45,957 bases of DNA from assembly GCA_964565665.1 (NCBI GenBank), contig CAZMFZ010000010.1:1-45957 (forward strand). Direction: 5' to 3'. How positions within the stretch are numbered: the first letter of the stretch is position 1; each line of letters starts with the position of its first letter. The translations under genes and the position numbers were made by a program. Under the pieces are notes generated by a model. That model had not been told where the DNA came from. It saw only the letters and a program-made list of their open reading frames with translations, and did not search any database. Below, piece by piece: positions 17,803-26,804 of this stretch. The DNA comes from CAZMFZ01 sp964565665 (lineage in GTDB: Bacteria > Bacteroidota > Bacteroidia > Cytophagales > UBA9547).

Positions 17803-18249
17803 TTAGAATAAGGACATTTGATTGTCAGTTTCTGGTGTTTTATTTTTCATTTTCTGAATTACTTTGGCTTTTTTTGCTTTCTGAGCATTGGTTTTGAAAG
17901 CCGCAGGATTTTGAATTTGTAAATAGAATTGAGAGGCGTATTTATTGGGCTTAACGAATAGCACATCCAATTTATTAGTGAGGGTATCGAAATTGATAGT
18001 ATATTTTGTTCTTGCATTCTCAACTTTTGAGCTGATGAACCCTTTTTCTTCTAATTTTTCTATAGCAGTATTCAATTTTGCCCGTTTTATGCCGGTTTCT
18101 AGTTCAATTCTGTTGGCAATTACTATTTCGAGTGCATTTTTTTGGAAATAAGCGAGCAAATACTCAAGCACCAACACTTCTTCAACTGAAATGTACTTGA
18201 AATTAAATTTGGATAAACGATTGACATTCAGGGCATTGATTCTCGCCAT
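17803..18249 (-). CDS. predicted winged-helix DNA-binding protein
   Basis: 148 aa, not assignable to a named family by eye. Residues 20-75 alternate helices in a helix-turn-helix pattern (VEEVLVLEYLLAYFQKNAL, then NRIELETGIKRAKLNTAIEKL, then EEKGFISSK), followed by a beta wing (ARTKYTINFDTL). This is the order expected of a winged helix. The C-terminal third is Lys/Gln/Ala-rich and probably disordered, ending QMSLF. It is the first gene of a two-gene unit with the DUF6134-like protein. It could regulate that unit or act in DNA replication; neither is shown. Confidence 0.55.
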   Translation of the reverse strand: MARINALNVNRLSKFNFKYISVEEVLVLEYLLAYFQKNALEIVIANRIELETGIKRAKLNTAIEKLEEKGFISSKVENARTKYTINFDTLTNKLDVLFVKPNKYASQFYLQIQNPAAFKTNAQKAKKAKVIQKMKNKTPETDNQMSLF

Positions 18250-18276
18250 TTCTTAAGATTTTTATTAATAATGTTA

Positions 18277-18616
18277 TTAAGGATTTGCGTTTACTAACTT
18301 ATCAATTTGTGATTTGAGTTTGGGAATATCTCTGGAAAGTACACCCCATACAATAACATCGTCTATTTTGTGATGGTTGAATTACCCAATTTCTGAGGTT
18401 CACAATTCTTCTAGCATCTTCAATATTAATAGAGCTATCAATTTTAAGAACTCTATTTGTGGCTTCTCGTATTATTTCCAATTCTCTTTCAATACCTCTC
18501 CTTAGCAATTTATCAGCTTTATAGGAATTAGAATCTCTTTTATCCCCAAGATAAAAATAAATTGAATCAATAGATTCTTTAATATCAAGTAAATATTTTA
18601 ATACTTCACGCTGCAT
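18277..18616 (-). pseudogene. hepT: HepT-type HEPN ribonuclease toxin, frameshifted at the active site
   Basis: ATG 18616 starts a HEPN-domain reading frame (REVLKYLLDIKESIDSIYFY, ... ERELEIIREATNRVLKI). It reaches the catalytic block RNWVI and then leaves frame, ending at 18302 with unrelated residues. The expected continuation (KIDDVIVWGVLSRDIPKLKSQ) is in another frame, ending at 18277. The shift falls at about 18368-18381, exactly where the family's R-x4-H-x-Y motif should give His-x-Tyr. As written no His follows RNWVI. The ATG overlaps the end of mntA by 11 bases. The toxin should be inactive. Confidence 0.82.
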
Positions 18617-18914
18617 ACAAAAGTTGCTTTGATTCTTCCACACTTTCAATAAAATATGGGTTTGATAGCGATTTCTCAGTTAACAAATCAATATTTCTAC
18701 CGATTAACAGCTCTAATTTCTCTTGTAATTCAAAATAATTATCAGTGTACTGTTCAATAGAGATTCCCTCCTTAAAGGCTATCAATACATCTATGTCGCT
18801 ATTTTGACTAAAATTATCAGTGCAGACTGAGCCAAATAAATACAAAGTTTTTATATCATATTGAACACAAAGTTTTCTGACATCTTCGATTTTATCTTCG
18901 ACTATCTTTCGCAT
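18606..18914 (-). CDS. mntA: MNT-type nucleotidyltransferase antitoxin
   Basis: 102-aa minimal nucleotidyltransferase with the fold's signature: YLFGSVCTDNFSQNSDIDVLI (GS followed by D-x-D, about residues 27-44). In HEPN/MNT modules such proteins neutralise the HEPN toxin; for characterised MntA-HepT pairs this is by AMPylating the Tyr of the R-x4-H-x-Y motif. The frame is intact from ATG 18914 to a TGA that overlaps the hepT ATG, the classical coupling of this module. The partner toxin is frameshifted, so the antitoxin has no intact target here. Confidence 0.85.
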   Translation of the reverse strand: MRKIVEDKIEDVRKLCVQYDIKTLYLFGSVCTDNFSQNSDIDVLIAFKEGISIEQYTDNYFELQEKLELLIGRNIDLLTEKSLSNPYFIESVEESKQLLYAA

Positions 18915-18943
18915 TTTTTATTAGTAAATCAAGTACAAATTTA

Positions 18944-20341
18944 TTATTTCAAAGTTCCCACCATTTCTTCAGGTTTCACCCAAAGGTCGAATTGTTCGTT
19001 TGTCAATAAGCCTAATCCTATAGCCGCTTCACGCAATGTTTTGCCTTCCTTATGGGCTGTTTTGGCTATTTTGGCCGCATTTTCATAGCCAATATGCGTA
19101 TTTAGTGCCGTTACCAACATCAAAGAATTTTCAAGGTGTTGCTTAATTACTGGTAAATTAGGCACAATCCCCACGGCACAATTGTTGTTGAACGACACGC
19201 AAGCATCGCCAATCAACCGGGCAGATTGCAACACATTGGCTGCGATTAAAGGCTTAAAAACATTCAATTCAAAATGCCCCAAGGAGCCACCGATAGATAC
19301 GGCAACATCATTGCCCATTACCTGAGCACAAACCATCGTCATGGCCTCGGGCTGTGTAGGGTTTACTTTCCCCGGCATTATGGAAGAGCCAGGTTCGTTG
19401 TCGGGAATAATGATTTCCCCGATGCCGCTTCTTGGGCCCGAACTGAGCATTCTAATGTCGTTAGCTACTTTCATCAAGGCTACTGCGGTGCGCTTTAAGG
19501 CACCCGAAAGCTCTACCATGGCATCGTGGGCTGCAAGTGCTTCAAATTTATTTGGGGCAGTGATGAATGGCAAATGTGTGAGTTCGGCAATTTTTTTAGC
19601 TACCAGCACATCGTAGCCGGCAGGGGCATTTAGCCCAGTACCAACCGCAGTGCCACCTAATGCTAGTTCTTTTACTGATTCAAGGGCATTTTTTAAGGTG
19701 CGAATGCTGTTGGTAATTTGCTGTGCATAACCTGAAAATTCCTGACCTAAAGTAAGAGGCGTAGCATCCATAAAATGTGTGCGGCCAGTTTTTACTACAT
19801 TTTTAAAACCTTCTGTCTTTTTTAATAAGGTATTTCTAAGCAGCTCTAGGCCGGGAATTGTGATTTCTACTACCGATTTGTACGATGCTATGTGCATGGC
19901 GGTAGGGTAGGTATCATTTGATGATTGCGATTTATTTACATCGTCATTGGGGTGTAGCACTTTCTTCTCATCTTCCAGCTTTCCGCCTTTTAACACATGA
20001 GCTCGATTGGCAATTACTTCGTTCACATTCATATTGCTTTGTGTGCCAGAACCTGTTTGCCAAATTACCAAAGGAAATTCGCCATCTAAAGCACCAGTAA
20101 GTATTTCATCACATACTTGGGCTATCAAATCTTTTTTTTCTGCTGGTAATACGCCTAATTCAGTATTGGCCATAGCAGCGGCTTTTTTCAAATAGGCAAA
20201 TGCGTAGATCACCTCTTTGGGCATACTGGCCTCCGGGCCAATTTTGAAATTGTTGCGAGAACGCTCTGTTTGGGCTCCCCAGTATTTATCGGCAGGTACA
20301 TTTACCAAGCCCATTGTGTCTTTTTCTACTCTGAATGACAT
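18944..20341 (-). CDS. fumC: class II fumarate hydratase
   Basis: Interconverts fumarate and malate in the TCA cycle. The 465-aa protein has the fumarase/aspartase superfamily blocks: SGTQSNMNVNEVIANRA, TGRTHFMDATPLTLGQE (catalytic His region) and the signature GSSIMPGKVNP around residues 316-326. The iron-free class II form fits the length and the TGRTHFMDATP motif. ATG at 20341. It stands between two toxin-antitoxin remnants, all on the minus strand. Confidence 0.96.
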   Translation of the reverse strand: MSFRVEKDTMGLVNVPADKYWGAQTERSRNNFKIGPEASMPKEVIYAFAYLKKAAAMANTELGVLPAEKKDLIAQVCDEILTGALDGEFPLVIWQTGSGTQSNMNVNEVIANRAHVLKGGKLEDEKKVLHPNDDVNKSQSSNDTYPTAMHIASYKSVVEITIPGLELLRNTLLKKTEGFKNVVKTGRTHFMDATPLTLGQEFSGYAQQITNSIRTLKNALESVKELALGGTAVGTGLNAPAGYDVLVAKKIAELTHLPFITAPNKFEALAAHDAMVELSGALKRTAVALMKVANDIRMLSSGPRSGIGEIIIPDNEPGSSIMPGKVNPTQPEAMTMVCAQVMGNDVAVSIGGSLGHFELNVFKPLIAANVLQSARLIGDACVSFNNNCAVGIVPNLPVIKQHLENSLMLVTALNTHIGYENAAKIAKTAHKEGKTLREAAIGLGLLTNEQFDLWVKPEEMVGTLK

Positions 20342-20403
20342 TGATTTATATGTTTTAAAAAGTTTGATTTATTGATGATGTAGGCAATGATAGTTGCGAA
20401 AGG

Positions 20404-20411
20404 CAAAACTA
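20404..20411 (-). promoter_or_regulatory. possible -7 element of fumC
   Basis: On the minus strand this reads TAGTTTTG, a match to TAnnTTTG, about 62 bases before the fumC ATG. The -33 region at 19-21 bases has no TTG, so the promoter is only half supported. Confidence 0.35.
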
Positions 20412-20518
20412 TGAAAAATGAGACCCACGGGGAAATATATGTTTAAATATTCAAGGACAGAAATCAAATCCTTTTCATTTGCAAATCTGGAGTATTGGTA
20501 GTGTAAATTTTCACATAA

Positions 20519-20805
20519 TTAACCGAGCCTAAGCCCATGAATAACCCTTAGGAGCAATTCATAGTTTTGATTGTTAGTAAATACGAAAATATTAATTTGC
20601 TCGAAAACTGCACATTGATATTGCTTTTACCAAAAATTTTATGGCGCCATACGCCATACTTTTCTGGCATTTCACCCAAGCTTGGAATGAAATTCAACAT
20701 GCGTTTATGAAGCTTTCCAGCATTATGGGGGTATCCTTTTTCTGCTATATAATCTATATTTTCAGCAATATCCTCATCCGCTCTTTCCGAAATAATCACA
20801 ATCAT
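20519..20805 (-). pseudogene. RelE/ParE-family toxin, frameshifted
   Basis: From ATG 20805 the frame reads as a ParE/RelE toxin: ERADEDIAENIDYIAEKGY, then SLGEMPEKYGVWRHKIFGK. After that it enters unrelated residues and stops at 20548 (85 aa). The family's C-terminal half (YQCAVFEQINIFVF, NYELLLRVIHGLRLG) is present in the neighbouring frame up to a TAA at 20519. One base appears missing at about 20622-20630; an extra C would restore a ~95-aa toxin. The ATG overlaps the stop of a 22-codon upstream ORF (ATGA). The truncated product lacks the last strands and C-terminal Arg/His residues, so it should be inactive. Confidence 0.8.
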
Positions 20806-20870
20806 AATGTAAATCCATATTTATCTTCAAATCTGGTATTTAGATTGGCTCTAAGCTGTTCCACAGTCAT
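20802..20870 (-). CDS. 22-codon ORF coupled to the ParE-like toxin
   Basis: ATG 20870 to TGA 20802, encoding MTVEQLRANLNTRFEDKYGF plus two residues. The TGA shares the ATGA overlap with the toxin start, so translation is probably coupled. It could be the C-terminal part of the antitoxin displaced by a frameshift from the 69-aa gene just upstream, or a separate short peptide. Sequence alone does not decide. Confidence 0.4.
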   Translation of the reverse strand: MTVEQLRANLNTRFEDKYGFTL

Positions 20871-20874
20871 AAAA

Positions 20875-21084
20875 TTATGCAAATTGTATTTGGATATCGT
20901 CTTCCATCTCTTGTGCCAATGCTTCCATTTCTTCATCAGTAAGGGGCGGACTAGGCAGAGCAAGGTTTTTAAATTTGCTCTCGGTAGTTTCAGCTATGGA
21001 ATGTATACCTTTCACATTGGCAAAAATGAGGGCTGGGTCTTTAGGCGCGGCAGGCCCTTCTATGGTAACTACAAATGATCGCAT
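20875..21084 (-). CDS. putative antitoxin of the ParE-like module
   Basis: 69 aa from ATG 21084. The first half (RSFVVTIEGPAAPKDPALIF) is a beta-alpha element; the second ends in an acidic LTDEEMEALAQEMEDD helix, common near the C-terminus of antitoxins paired with RelE/ParE toxins. Its place directly upstream of the toxin supports the role. No clear DNA-binding domain is visible, and its C-terminus may be cut short by a frameshift, since more antitoxin-like sequence follows in another frame (20802-20870). No confident family name. Confidence 0.5.
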   Translation of the reverse strand: MRSFVVTIEGPAAPKDPALIFANVKGIHSIAETTESKFKNLALPSPPLTDEEMEALAQEMEDDIQIQFA

Positions 21085-21215
21085 GATTTCATAATTATCA
21101 ATAACAAAGATATAAAAACAAAAAAGAAATAATAATCATCAATATCAGCCTACTTGCACTCGTGAAATATAAATTGTGAAAATCTGTCGATGGATTAAAG
21201 CAGTTTGCAAATGCC

Positions 21216-24200
21216 CTATATCAACCCCTTTACATATTTTATTTCAGCATCTATTTCCTGCATCATTTTAAGTGCCACACCTTTATCGAATTGGGCTAAT
21301 GTTTCAAGCGCCACGGCTTTTTCAGCCAATATATCGAAGCAGGCTGTTACGGCCGACCCCTTTAAATAATGCCCAAAAGCTTTCAGAGCTTTCAGATTCT
21401 CCGCTTCTACAAGTTTAAATCCTTCAATACTACCTGCATCTAGTTGGGTGCCTACAATACCTAAAAGCTCGTTTACTATTTCTGTATTGCCTCGAACCCT
21501 CTCTGTAAGTTGCTCCCTATTGAAATGAACTAAGGCGGATGTTTCGGGCAAAGTTACTAGTGACGAATGGGTACTTGAAACTATGTTTGTTACCCATTTA
21601 TCGAAAATTTTCTCAAGGGTATCTTTTGCAAATGGCTTGCTAATAAAGTCGTTCATGCCTGCTTCTAAGCATTTTTCCTTCTCTCCTTTTATAGTGCCAG
21701 CAGTAAGGGCAATGATGGGAATATCTTTCCCATTATTCAATTTTCTTATTTCCATGGTAGCTTCATAGCCGTTCATTTCTGGCATCTGCACATCCATAAA
21801 TATGATGTCAGGCTTTTCTACTTTGTAATTCTCTACCGCTAATAGCCCGTTTACAGCTTCTTTAATAAGAACATTTCTATTTAGCGAATTCAATATTATT
21901 TTAGCCAAAAACATATTTACCTCGTTGTCATCTACCAGTAGTATTTTTATGGGTTGGGTATTAGAAAAATCTACTACTTGCTCTTCAAGTTCATTTTTCA
22001 ACTTTTTAATGGGCTTGGCTACATCGCTTATTTTAGAGAGTATCACATATAATTGATTGGCTTTTACAGGCTTAATTAAGCGGTGCTTTACTTCAAGTTC
22101 TAGGCAGGCTTGTTTCACATATTCATCTTCTGCGGAGCTATTGAGCAACACAAAATTCTGTTTTCGTGCGTGCGATGTTTGCATTGCAATCATATTTCTA
22201 ATGGTAGCTATGCCATCCATTTCAAGCATACGATAGTCAATCAATATGGCATCGTATTTGCTCCCTTTCGACACTTTACCAATGGCTTCTATTCCATTTT
22301 GGGCTTGCTCTACATCAATATTTTTGGCGTTTAGCAAGCTTTGCAATATCTGTCGGTTGCGGGCATTGTCATCAACTATTAACACTTTTTTGATTTTGCC
22401 TACAAAATTCCAAGCTATGGGTTGTTCTTCTAAAGTTTTGAAAGTGATGTCGAAAAAGAAAGTGCTACCTTTTTCCTTCACACTTATAAGCTGAAGTTTG
22501 CTGCCCATTATGCCTAATAGCTTGTTTGAAATGGTGAGGCCTAAGCCAGTGCCGCCAAATTTTCGAGTGGTAGAGGCGTCTTCCTGTGAAAAAGCTTTGA
22601 ATATTTTTTCTTGATTTTGGTGTAATATACCTATGCCAGTATCTCGCACTGAAAATCTGAAAGCGAATTCATCTTTATTAAGTATTTCAATCACCTGAAT
22701 GGTAAGCTCGATCTCACCTTGCTGGGTAAATTTGATAGCGTTGCCCATTAAATTTACAAGCACTTGGCGAATGCGTATGGCATCGCCATATATAAACTGT
22801 GGTATTTCAGGCGAAATATTGAGCAAAATTTCGAGTTTTTTCTGTTGTGCTTGATACACAATCAAATCGGCCACTTGGCTGGCCAGCTCCATTACATCTA
22901 TTTTCTCAATTTCCAGCTCTAATTTTCCGGCTTCTATTTTAGATAAATCAAGAATATCATTAATAATATCGAGCAGCGAATTAGCAGATTTATGCACAAT
23001 ATCCATATACTGTTGCTGGGTTTCATCGAGCCGGGTTTCCATCAATAAATCCGTAAAGCCAATTACGCCATTGAGTGGTGTACGTATTTCGTGGCTCATA
23101 TTGGCTAGAAATTCCGACTTGACTCTGCTTGCCAATTCGGCCTGTTCTTTGGCACTTATTATTTCTTGCTCGGCAATCCTTCTCTCAGTTACATCTCTAG
23201 ATACTGCAATTATGTAACCTTCGCCATTTATATTCTTATAGCTCGCTCTCACTTCTACTGGGAATAGGGCATTGGTAATCAAATTGCGATTTTCGCTTTG
23301 TATTATCAACATATCTACCTTTTTGAGCTCATCTACATGCTTTCTCCATGCATTTTTACTGGCAAATTTAATTTCAAAATCTTTTACATTGTAGAAATTG
23401 GCATTAGTAGCAGGTATTCCCAATCGCGCAGAGGCTTCATTATTCAAGTATACTATTTTTCCGTCTTCATCGGCCACCTGAAAGCCATCGGTAGTACTGT
23501 TTACAAAGTTCTCAAGCAATTTTAATCGGTCGTTTGCCTTTTGAATTTCCAAATCTTGGTGTTTGCGAGTGGTAATATCTTGCAAATAGCCATACCACAT
23601 TACGCTATTTTCCAATTGCTCTGGCGAGGAGTCGCCTTTAAACCAACGCAGCCCTTTCTGAGGAAAAATAGCTCGGAACTCAATATTCCAATTTTCAAGC
23701 AATGCCTTTGATTGGTTAATTGATTCGAACACCATTGATACATCTTCAGGATGTATATAGTTAAAAAGCAACATGGCATCGTTTTTTATCTCTTCTATAG
23801 GTAGGCCGCACATTTCTGAAAAGCCATCAGATAGGTATGGGAATCGAAAGCTACCATTTTCGTAAAATTGAAATTGGTATAAGCCTCCTGGTATTTTGTC
23901 GGAGAATTTTTTCAGTCTTTGCGATGCTTTTAAGATCAGATCCTGATTTTTCTTTATTTCATTTATGTCTTGAAAAGTACCAAAAAGTTTTTTGCATTCC
24001 CCATTTTCAAATTCCGCTGTGCCAATAGCTCTCACCCATTTTTCATTTCCATTGGCTGTTACTATTTGCAAATCGGCATCGAATGGGGTACCATTATTTA
24101 TACAGTCATTTACCAATGTCATTATTTTATCTCGGTGTTTACCTTCTTTATAGAAGTTGATGCCTGAATGCAAATCTGGCACAAAATCGGATGTTACTTC

Positions 24201-25469
24201 ATGAATTGACTTTGTTATATCTGACCAATATACCATTCCTTGCACCAAATTTATCTCCCAGCCGCCAACTTTAGCCACTTGATTGGTCTGTTCAAGCATT
24301 AGCTTTACGTGCTTCAATTCTTCCTGTTGGTTTTTTCTCTCAGTAATTTCACGCTCAATGGCTATAAAATTGGTGCAGTTGCCTTCCTTGTCGAAAACGG
24401 GGTTTATGGTAAGGTCGAGCCAATAATTTCTACCCGATTTGCTATAATTTTGTATTTCTACATTTATTGATTGATGGGTTTTAATTGCGTTGCTCAGTTT
24501 CTCTATAGTAGCTTTATCGGTTACTTTGCCTTGCACCATTTCGGCTGGTTTTTTGCCAATAGCTTCGTTAGATGAAAATTCGGTAAGCTCTGAGTAGGCA
24601 TCGTTTACCCAAGTGATGTGGCCGTTTGCATCGGTAATGATAATGACATCTGTAGTTTTGGAGGCCACTAATGCGAGTTCCTTTAGCTTGTTTTCGTTGA
24701 ATATTCTCTCCGTAATGTCGCGTACTGCTCCAAATAAAAATTTATTTTTAGATGCCAAACTCCACTCTATGTATTTATAATTTCCATTTTTACTTCGGAA
24801 TCTATTGATAAAATTCATCACTTTTTTATCTTCACCCAGCTTTTTCATAGCCTCAAGAGTGGCTTTGTGATCGTCTGGATGTATAAAATCAAAAAAATCG
24901 CTACCTAACATTTCGTCAATGTTATAGTCCAGAGTAGTTTCCCACGATTGATTAAGTTTTACAAATTTTCTACTATCATCAATTACGCAGTGCAAATCTA
25001 AGTCGGTATCGAAATATAATTCCAACTCTTGAGAAGCCAATTGCAAACTTTCATTAAGTGCTATGCTTTGGGTAATATCCCTAGCCACACAAATTATTTC
25101 TCTTGGGCTGCCATTATCGATAGCCAGCAATGAAATTTCCATGCTGTACCACACAATGTGATTTGCATGCGACAAGCCGTATTGTACAGAAATTTTAGTA
25201 TGTTCATTTATTGCTTTCTCAATTCCTGATTTGATAATACCAAGGGCATCTTCCGGCAAACCAATATTGTGTATATTTTTTCCAACAAGCGAACCTCCAT
25301 CTTTGGGAGAAGAGCTGATATTTTGGCTGTAATATTCTTTAATTAAATACTTTTCATCCGTTACAAATACCAGATTGCCAAGGCTGGCAAGCATATTGTT
25401 CAGTCGGTTGGTGGTATGTTTCAATGTCGAAACCTGTAGTTCGGGTGATATAATGTCAAGGTCTTCCAT
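21216..25469 (-). CDS. soluble multi-PAS hybrid sensor histidine kinase
   Basis: 1417 aa, no membrane segments. Six PAS-like sensor domains follow one another (about 10-130, 145-262, 265-385, 395-510, 515-640, 645-770), most ending in the DITER/DITQ-type PAC motif. Then come a HisKA dimerisation helix with phospho-acceptor His793 (MSHEIRTPLNGVIGF), an ATPase domain with N-box GNAIKFT, DTGIGI and GGTGLGL, two receiver domains (Asp1078 in LIDYRM; Asp1226 in FMDVQMPEMNG), and a C-terminal Hpt domain with His1367 (GHYLKGSA). All phosphorelay residues are present, giving a complete His-Asp-His relay in one protein. No response regulator with an output domain lies nearby. It probably senses cytoplasmic redox, light or small molecules; ligand unknown. 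Confidence 0.93.
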   Translation of the reverse strand: MEDLDIISPELQVSTLKHTTNRLNNMLASLGNLVFVTDEKYLIKEYYSQNISSSPKDGGSLVGKNIHNIGLPEDALGIIKSGIEKAINEHTKISVQYGLSHANHIVWYSMEISLLAIDNGSPREIICVARDITQSIALNESLQLASQELELYFDTDLDLHCVIDDSRKFVKLNQSWETTLDYNIDEMLGSDFFDFIHPDDHKATLEAMKKLGEDKKVMNFINRFRSKNGNYKYIEWSLASKNKFLFGAVRDITERIFNENKLKELALVASKTTDVIIITDANGHITWVNDAYSELTEFSSNEAIGKKPAEMVQGKVTDKATIEKLSNAIKTHQSINVEIQNYSKSGRNYWLDLTINPVFDKEGNCTNFIAIEREITERKNQQEELKHVKLMLEQTNQVAKVGGWEINLVQGMVYWSDITKSIHEVTSDFVPDLHSGINFYKEGKHRDKIMTLVNDCINNGTPFDADLQIVTANGNEKWVRAIGTAEFENGECKKLFGTFQDINEIKKNQDLILKASQRLKKFSDKIPGGLYQFQFYENGSFRFPYLSDGFSEMCGLPIEEIKNDAMLLFNYIHPEDVSMVFESINQSKALLENWNIEFRAIFPQKGLRWFKGDSSPEQLENSVMWYGYLQDITTRKHQDLEIQKANDRLKLLENFVNSTTDGFQVADEDGKIVYLNNEASARLGIPATNANFYNVKDFEIKFASKNAWRKHVDELKKVDMLIIQSENRNLITNALFPVEVRASYKNINGEGYIIAVSRDVTERRIAEQEIISAKEQAELASRVKSEFLANMSHEIRTPLNGVIGFTDLLMETRLDETQQQYMDIVHKSANSLLDIINDILDLSKIEAGKLELEIEKIDVMELASQVADLIVYQAQQKKLEILLNISPEIPQFIYGDAIRIRQVLVNLMGNAIKFTQQGEIELTIQVIEILNKDEFAFRFSVRDTGIGILHQNQEKIFKAFSQEDASTTRKFGGTGLGLTISNKLLGIMGSKLQLISVKEKGSTFFFDITFKTLEEQPIAWNFVGKIKKVLIVDDNARNRQILQSLLNAKNIDVEQAQNGIEAIGKVSKGSKYDAILIDYRMLEMDGIATIRNMIAMQTSHARKQNFVLLNSSAEDEYVKQACLELEVKHRLIKPVKANQLYVILSKISDVAKPIKKLKNELEEQVVDFSNTQPIKILLVDDNEVNMFLAKIILNSLNRNVLIKEAVNGLLAVENYKVEKPDIIFMDVQMPEMNGYEATMEIRKLNNGKDIPIIALTAGTIKGEKEKCLEAGMNDFISKPFAKDTLEKIFDKWVTNIVSSTHSSLVTLPETSALVHFNREQLTERVRGNTEIVNELLGIVGTQLDAGSIEGFKLVEAENLKALKAFGHYLKGSAVTACFDILAEKAVALETLAQFDKGVALKMMQEIDAEIKYVKGLI

Positions 25470-25727
25470 AGTATAGTTTCAATATTTTGTTTAAAACGCC
25501 CCAAACACCCGAAGTGAGCTTAACTTTCTTTATGGGATAAACATTTTACCATCAAGAAGTTTAGGAGATTAAGATTTTGTAGCAAAAATTTAGCTTCAGC
25601 GGATATTAACCTAATATAAATTAATAGCAACTTCAAGAGAGATATTTACTTCTATATACAGTTTTTGAACTTCCATGTATACGATGTAAAAGTAATGAAG
25701 TTGAATGAATGATTTTGCTAATTTTAC

Positions 25728-26702
25728 ATGGTGGAAAATATAAAATCAATCATAATAAGCAGAACCGACAATCTTGGCGATGTGGTGCTTTCTTTGCCGA
25801 TTTGCGGCATTTTGAAAGCCAAATTTCCCGATTGTAAAATTTCATTTATCGGAAAAAGCTATACTAAACCCTTGATATTATGCTCAAAATATGTAGATAA
25901 ATTTCTGGATCGGGAAGATATAATTGCAGGAAAAATAAAGCTGAAAGCCGATGCCATTGTCTACATTTTCCCAGATAAAGCCATGGCAATTGCAGCATTA
26001 AAAGCTGGAATTAATAATAGAATTGGCACTTCGCATCGTTGGTTTCACTGGCTCACCTGCAATAGATTGGTAAATTTTACGCGTAAAAACTCTGTGCTTC
26101 ATGAATCGCAGTTGAATGCCAAGCTGCTAAAGCCACTTGGAATCAATCAAGAATTTACTTTAGCCGAATTAGGCAACCTTTATGGCATTGAAAATGAAAA
26201 CCACTATTCAAAAAGCGAAAAACAAAAACTCATTTTCCATCCTAAATCGAATGGAAGTGCCAGAGAGTGGAAACTTGAAAATTATTTTCAATTGGCACAA
26301 ATTATAGACCATACCAAATACGATATTTTCGTGACAGGCACCGCAGCCGAAGGCGATAAAATAAAAGCAGAAATGCCGGATTTTTTCGAAAAATCAAACG
26401 CGATTGACATGACAGGTAAATTCTCTTTAACAGAATTGATTGCATTTATAAAAAAAGCAAATGCCTTAATTGCTTGCAGTACAGGGCCTTTACACATAGC
26501 CTCTGCTTTTGGAATTCATGCCATTGGATTTTTCCCTGCTATTAAACCTATGCATGCAGGCCGTTGGCAACCTATTGGCAATAAAGTAAAAGTATTTGCA
26601 CTTGACAATAATTGTAGCGATTGCAAAAATGATAGTATATGTGCCTGTATCAATAGTATAAGTGCCAATGAAGTAAAAAATTATATCGATACAACAAATT
26701 AA
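25728..26702 (+). CDS. glycosyltransferase family 9 (heptosyltransferase-like)
   Basis: 324-aa GT-B enzyme of the ADP-heptose:LPS heptosyltransferase group. The N-terminus SRTDNLGDVVLSLPICGILK is the family hallmark; the C-terminal nucleotide-sugar region has CSTGPLHIASAFGIHAIGFF and the HAGRWQPIG block. It probably adds a heptose or similar sugar to lipopolysaccharide core or another surface glycan at the inner face of the inner membrane. It ends with a short Cys-rich segment (CSDCKNDSICAC), which may bind metal or be structural. ATG 25728; no glycan cluster surrounds it. Confidence 0.88.
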   Translation: MVENIKSIIISRTDNLGDVVLSLPICGILKAKFPDCKISFIGKSYTKPLILCSKYVDKFLDREDIIAGKIKLKADAIVYIFPDKAMAIAALKAGINNRIGTSHRWFHWLTCNRLVNFTRKNSVLHESQLNAKLLKPLGINQEFTLAELGNLYGIENENHYSKSEKQKLIFHPKSNGSAREWKLENYFQLAQIIDHTKYDIFVTGTAAEGDKIKAEMPDFFEKSNAIDMTGKFSLTELIAFIKKANALIACSTGPLHIASAFGIHAIGFFPAIKPMHAGRWQPIGNKVKVFALDNNCSDCKNDSICACINSISANEVKNYIDTTN

Positions 26703-26804
26703 AAACAGGTTTTTCAAAAATAGAATATTCACGAGCACTTGCTTGTAAACCCTTGAATTAAAAAATATAAATTAGCTCCCTTCTGGGTTGGGGCATCTAA
26801 AAAT

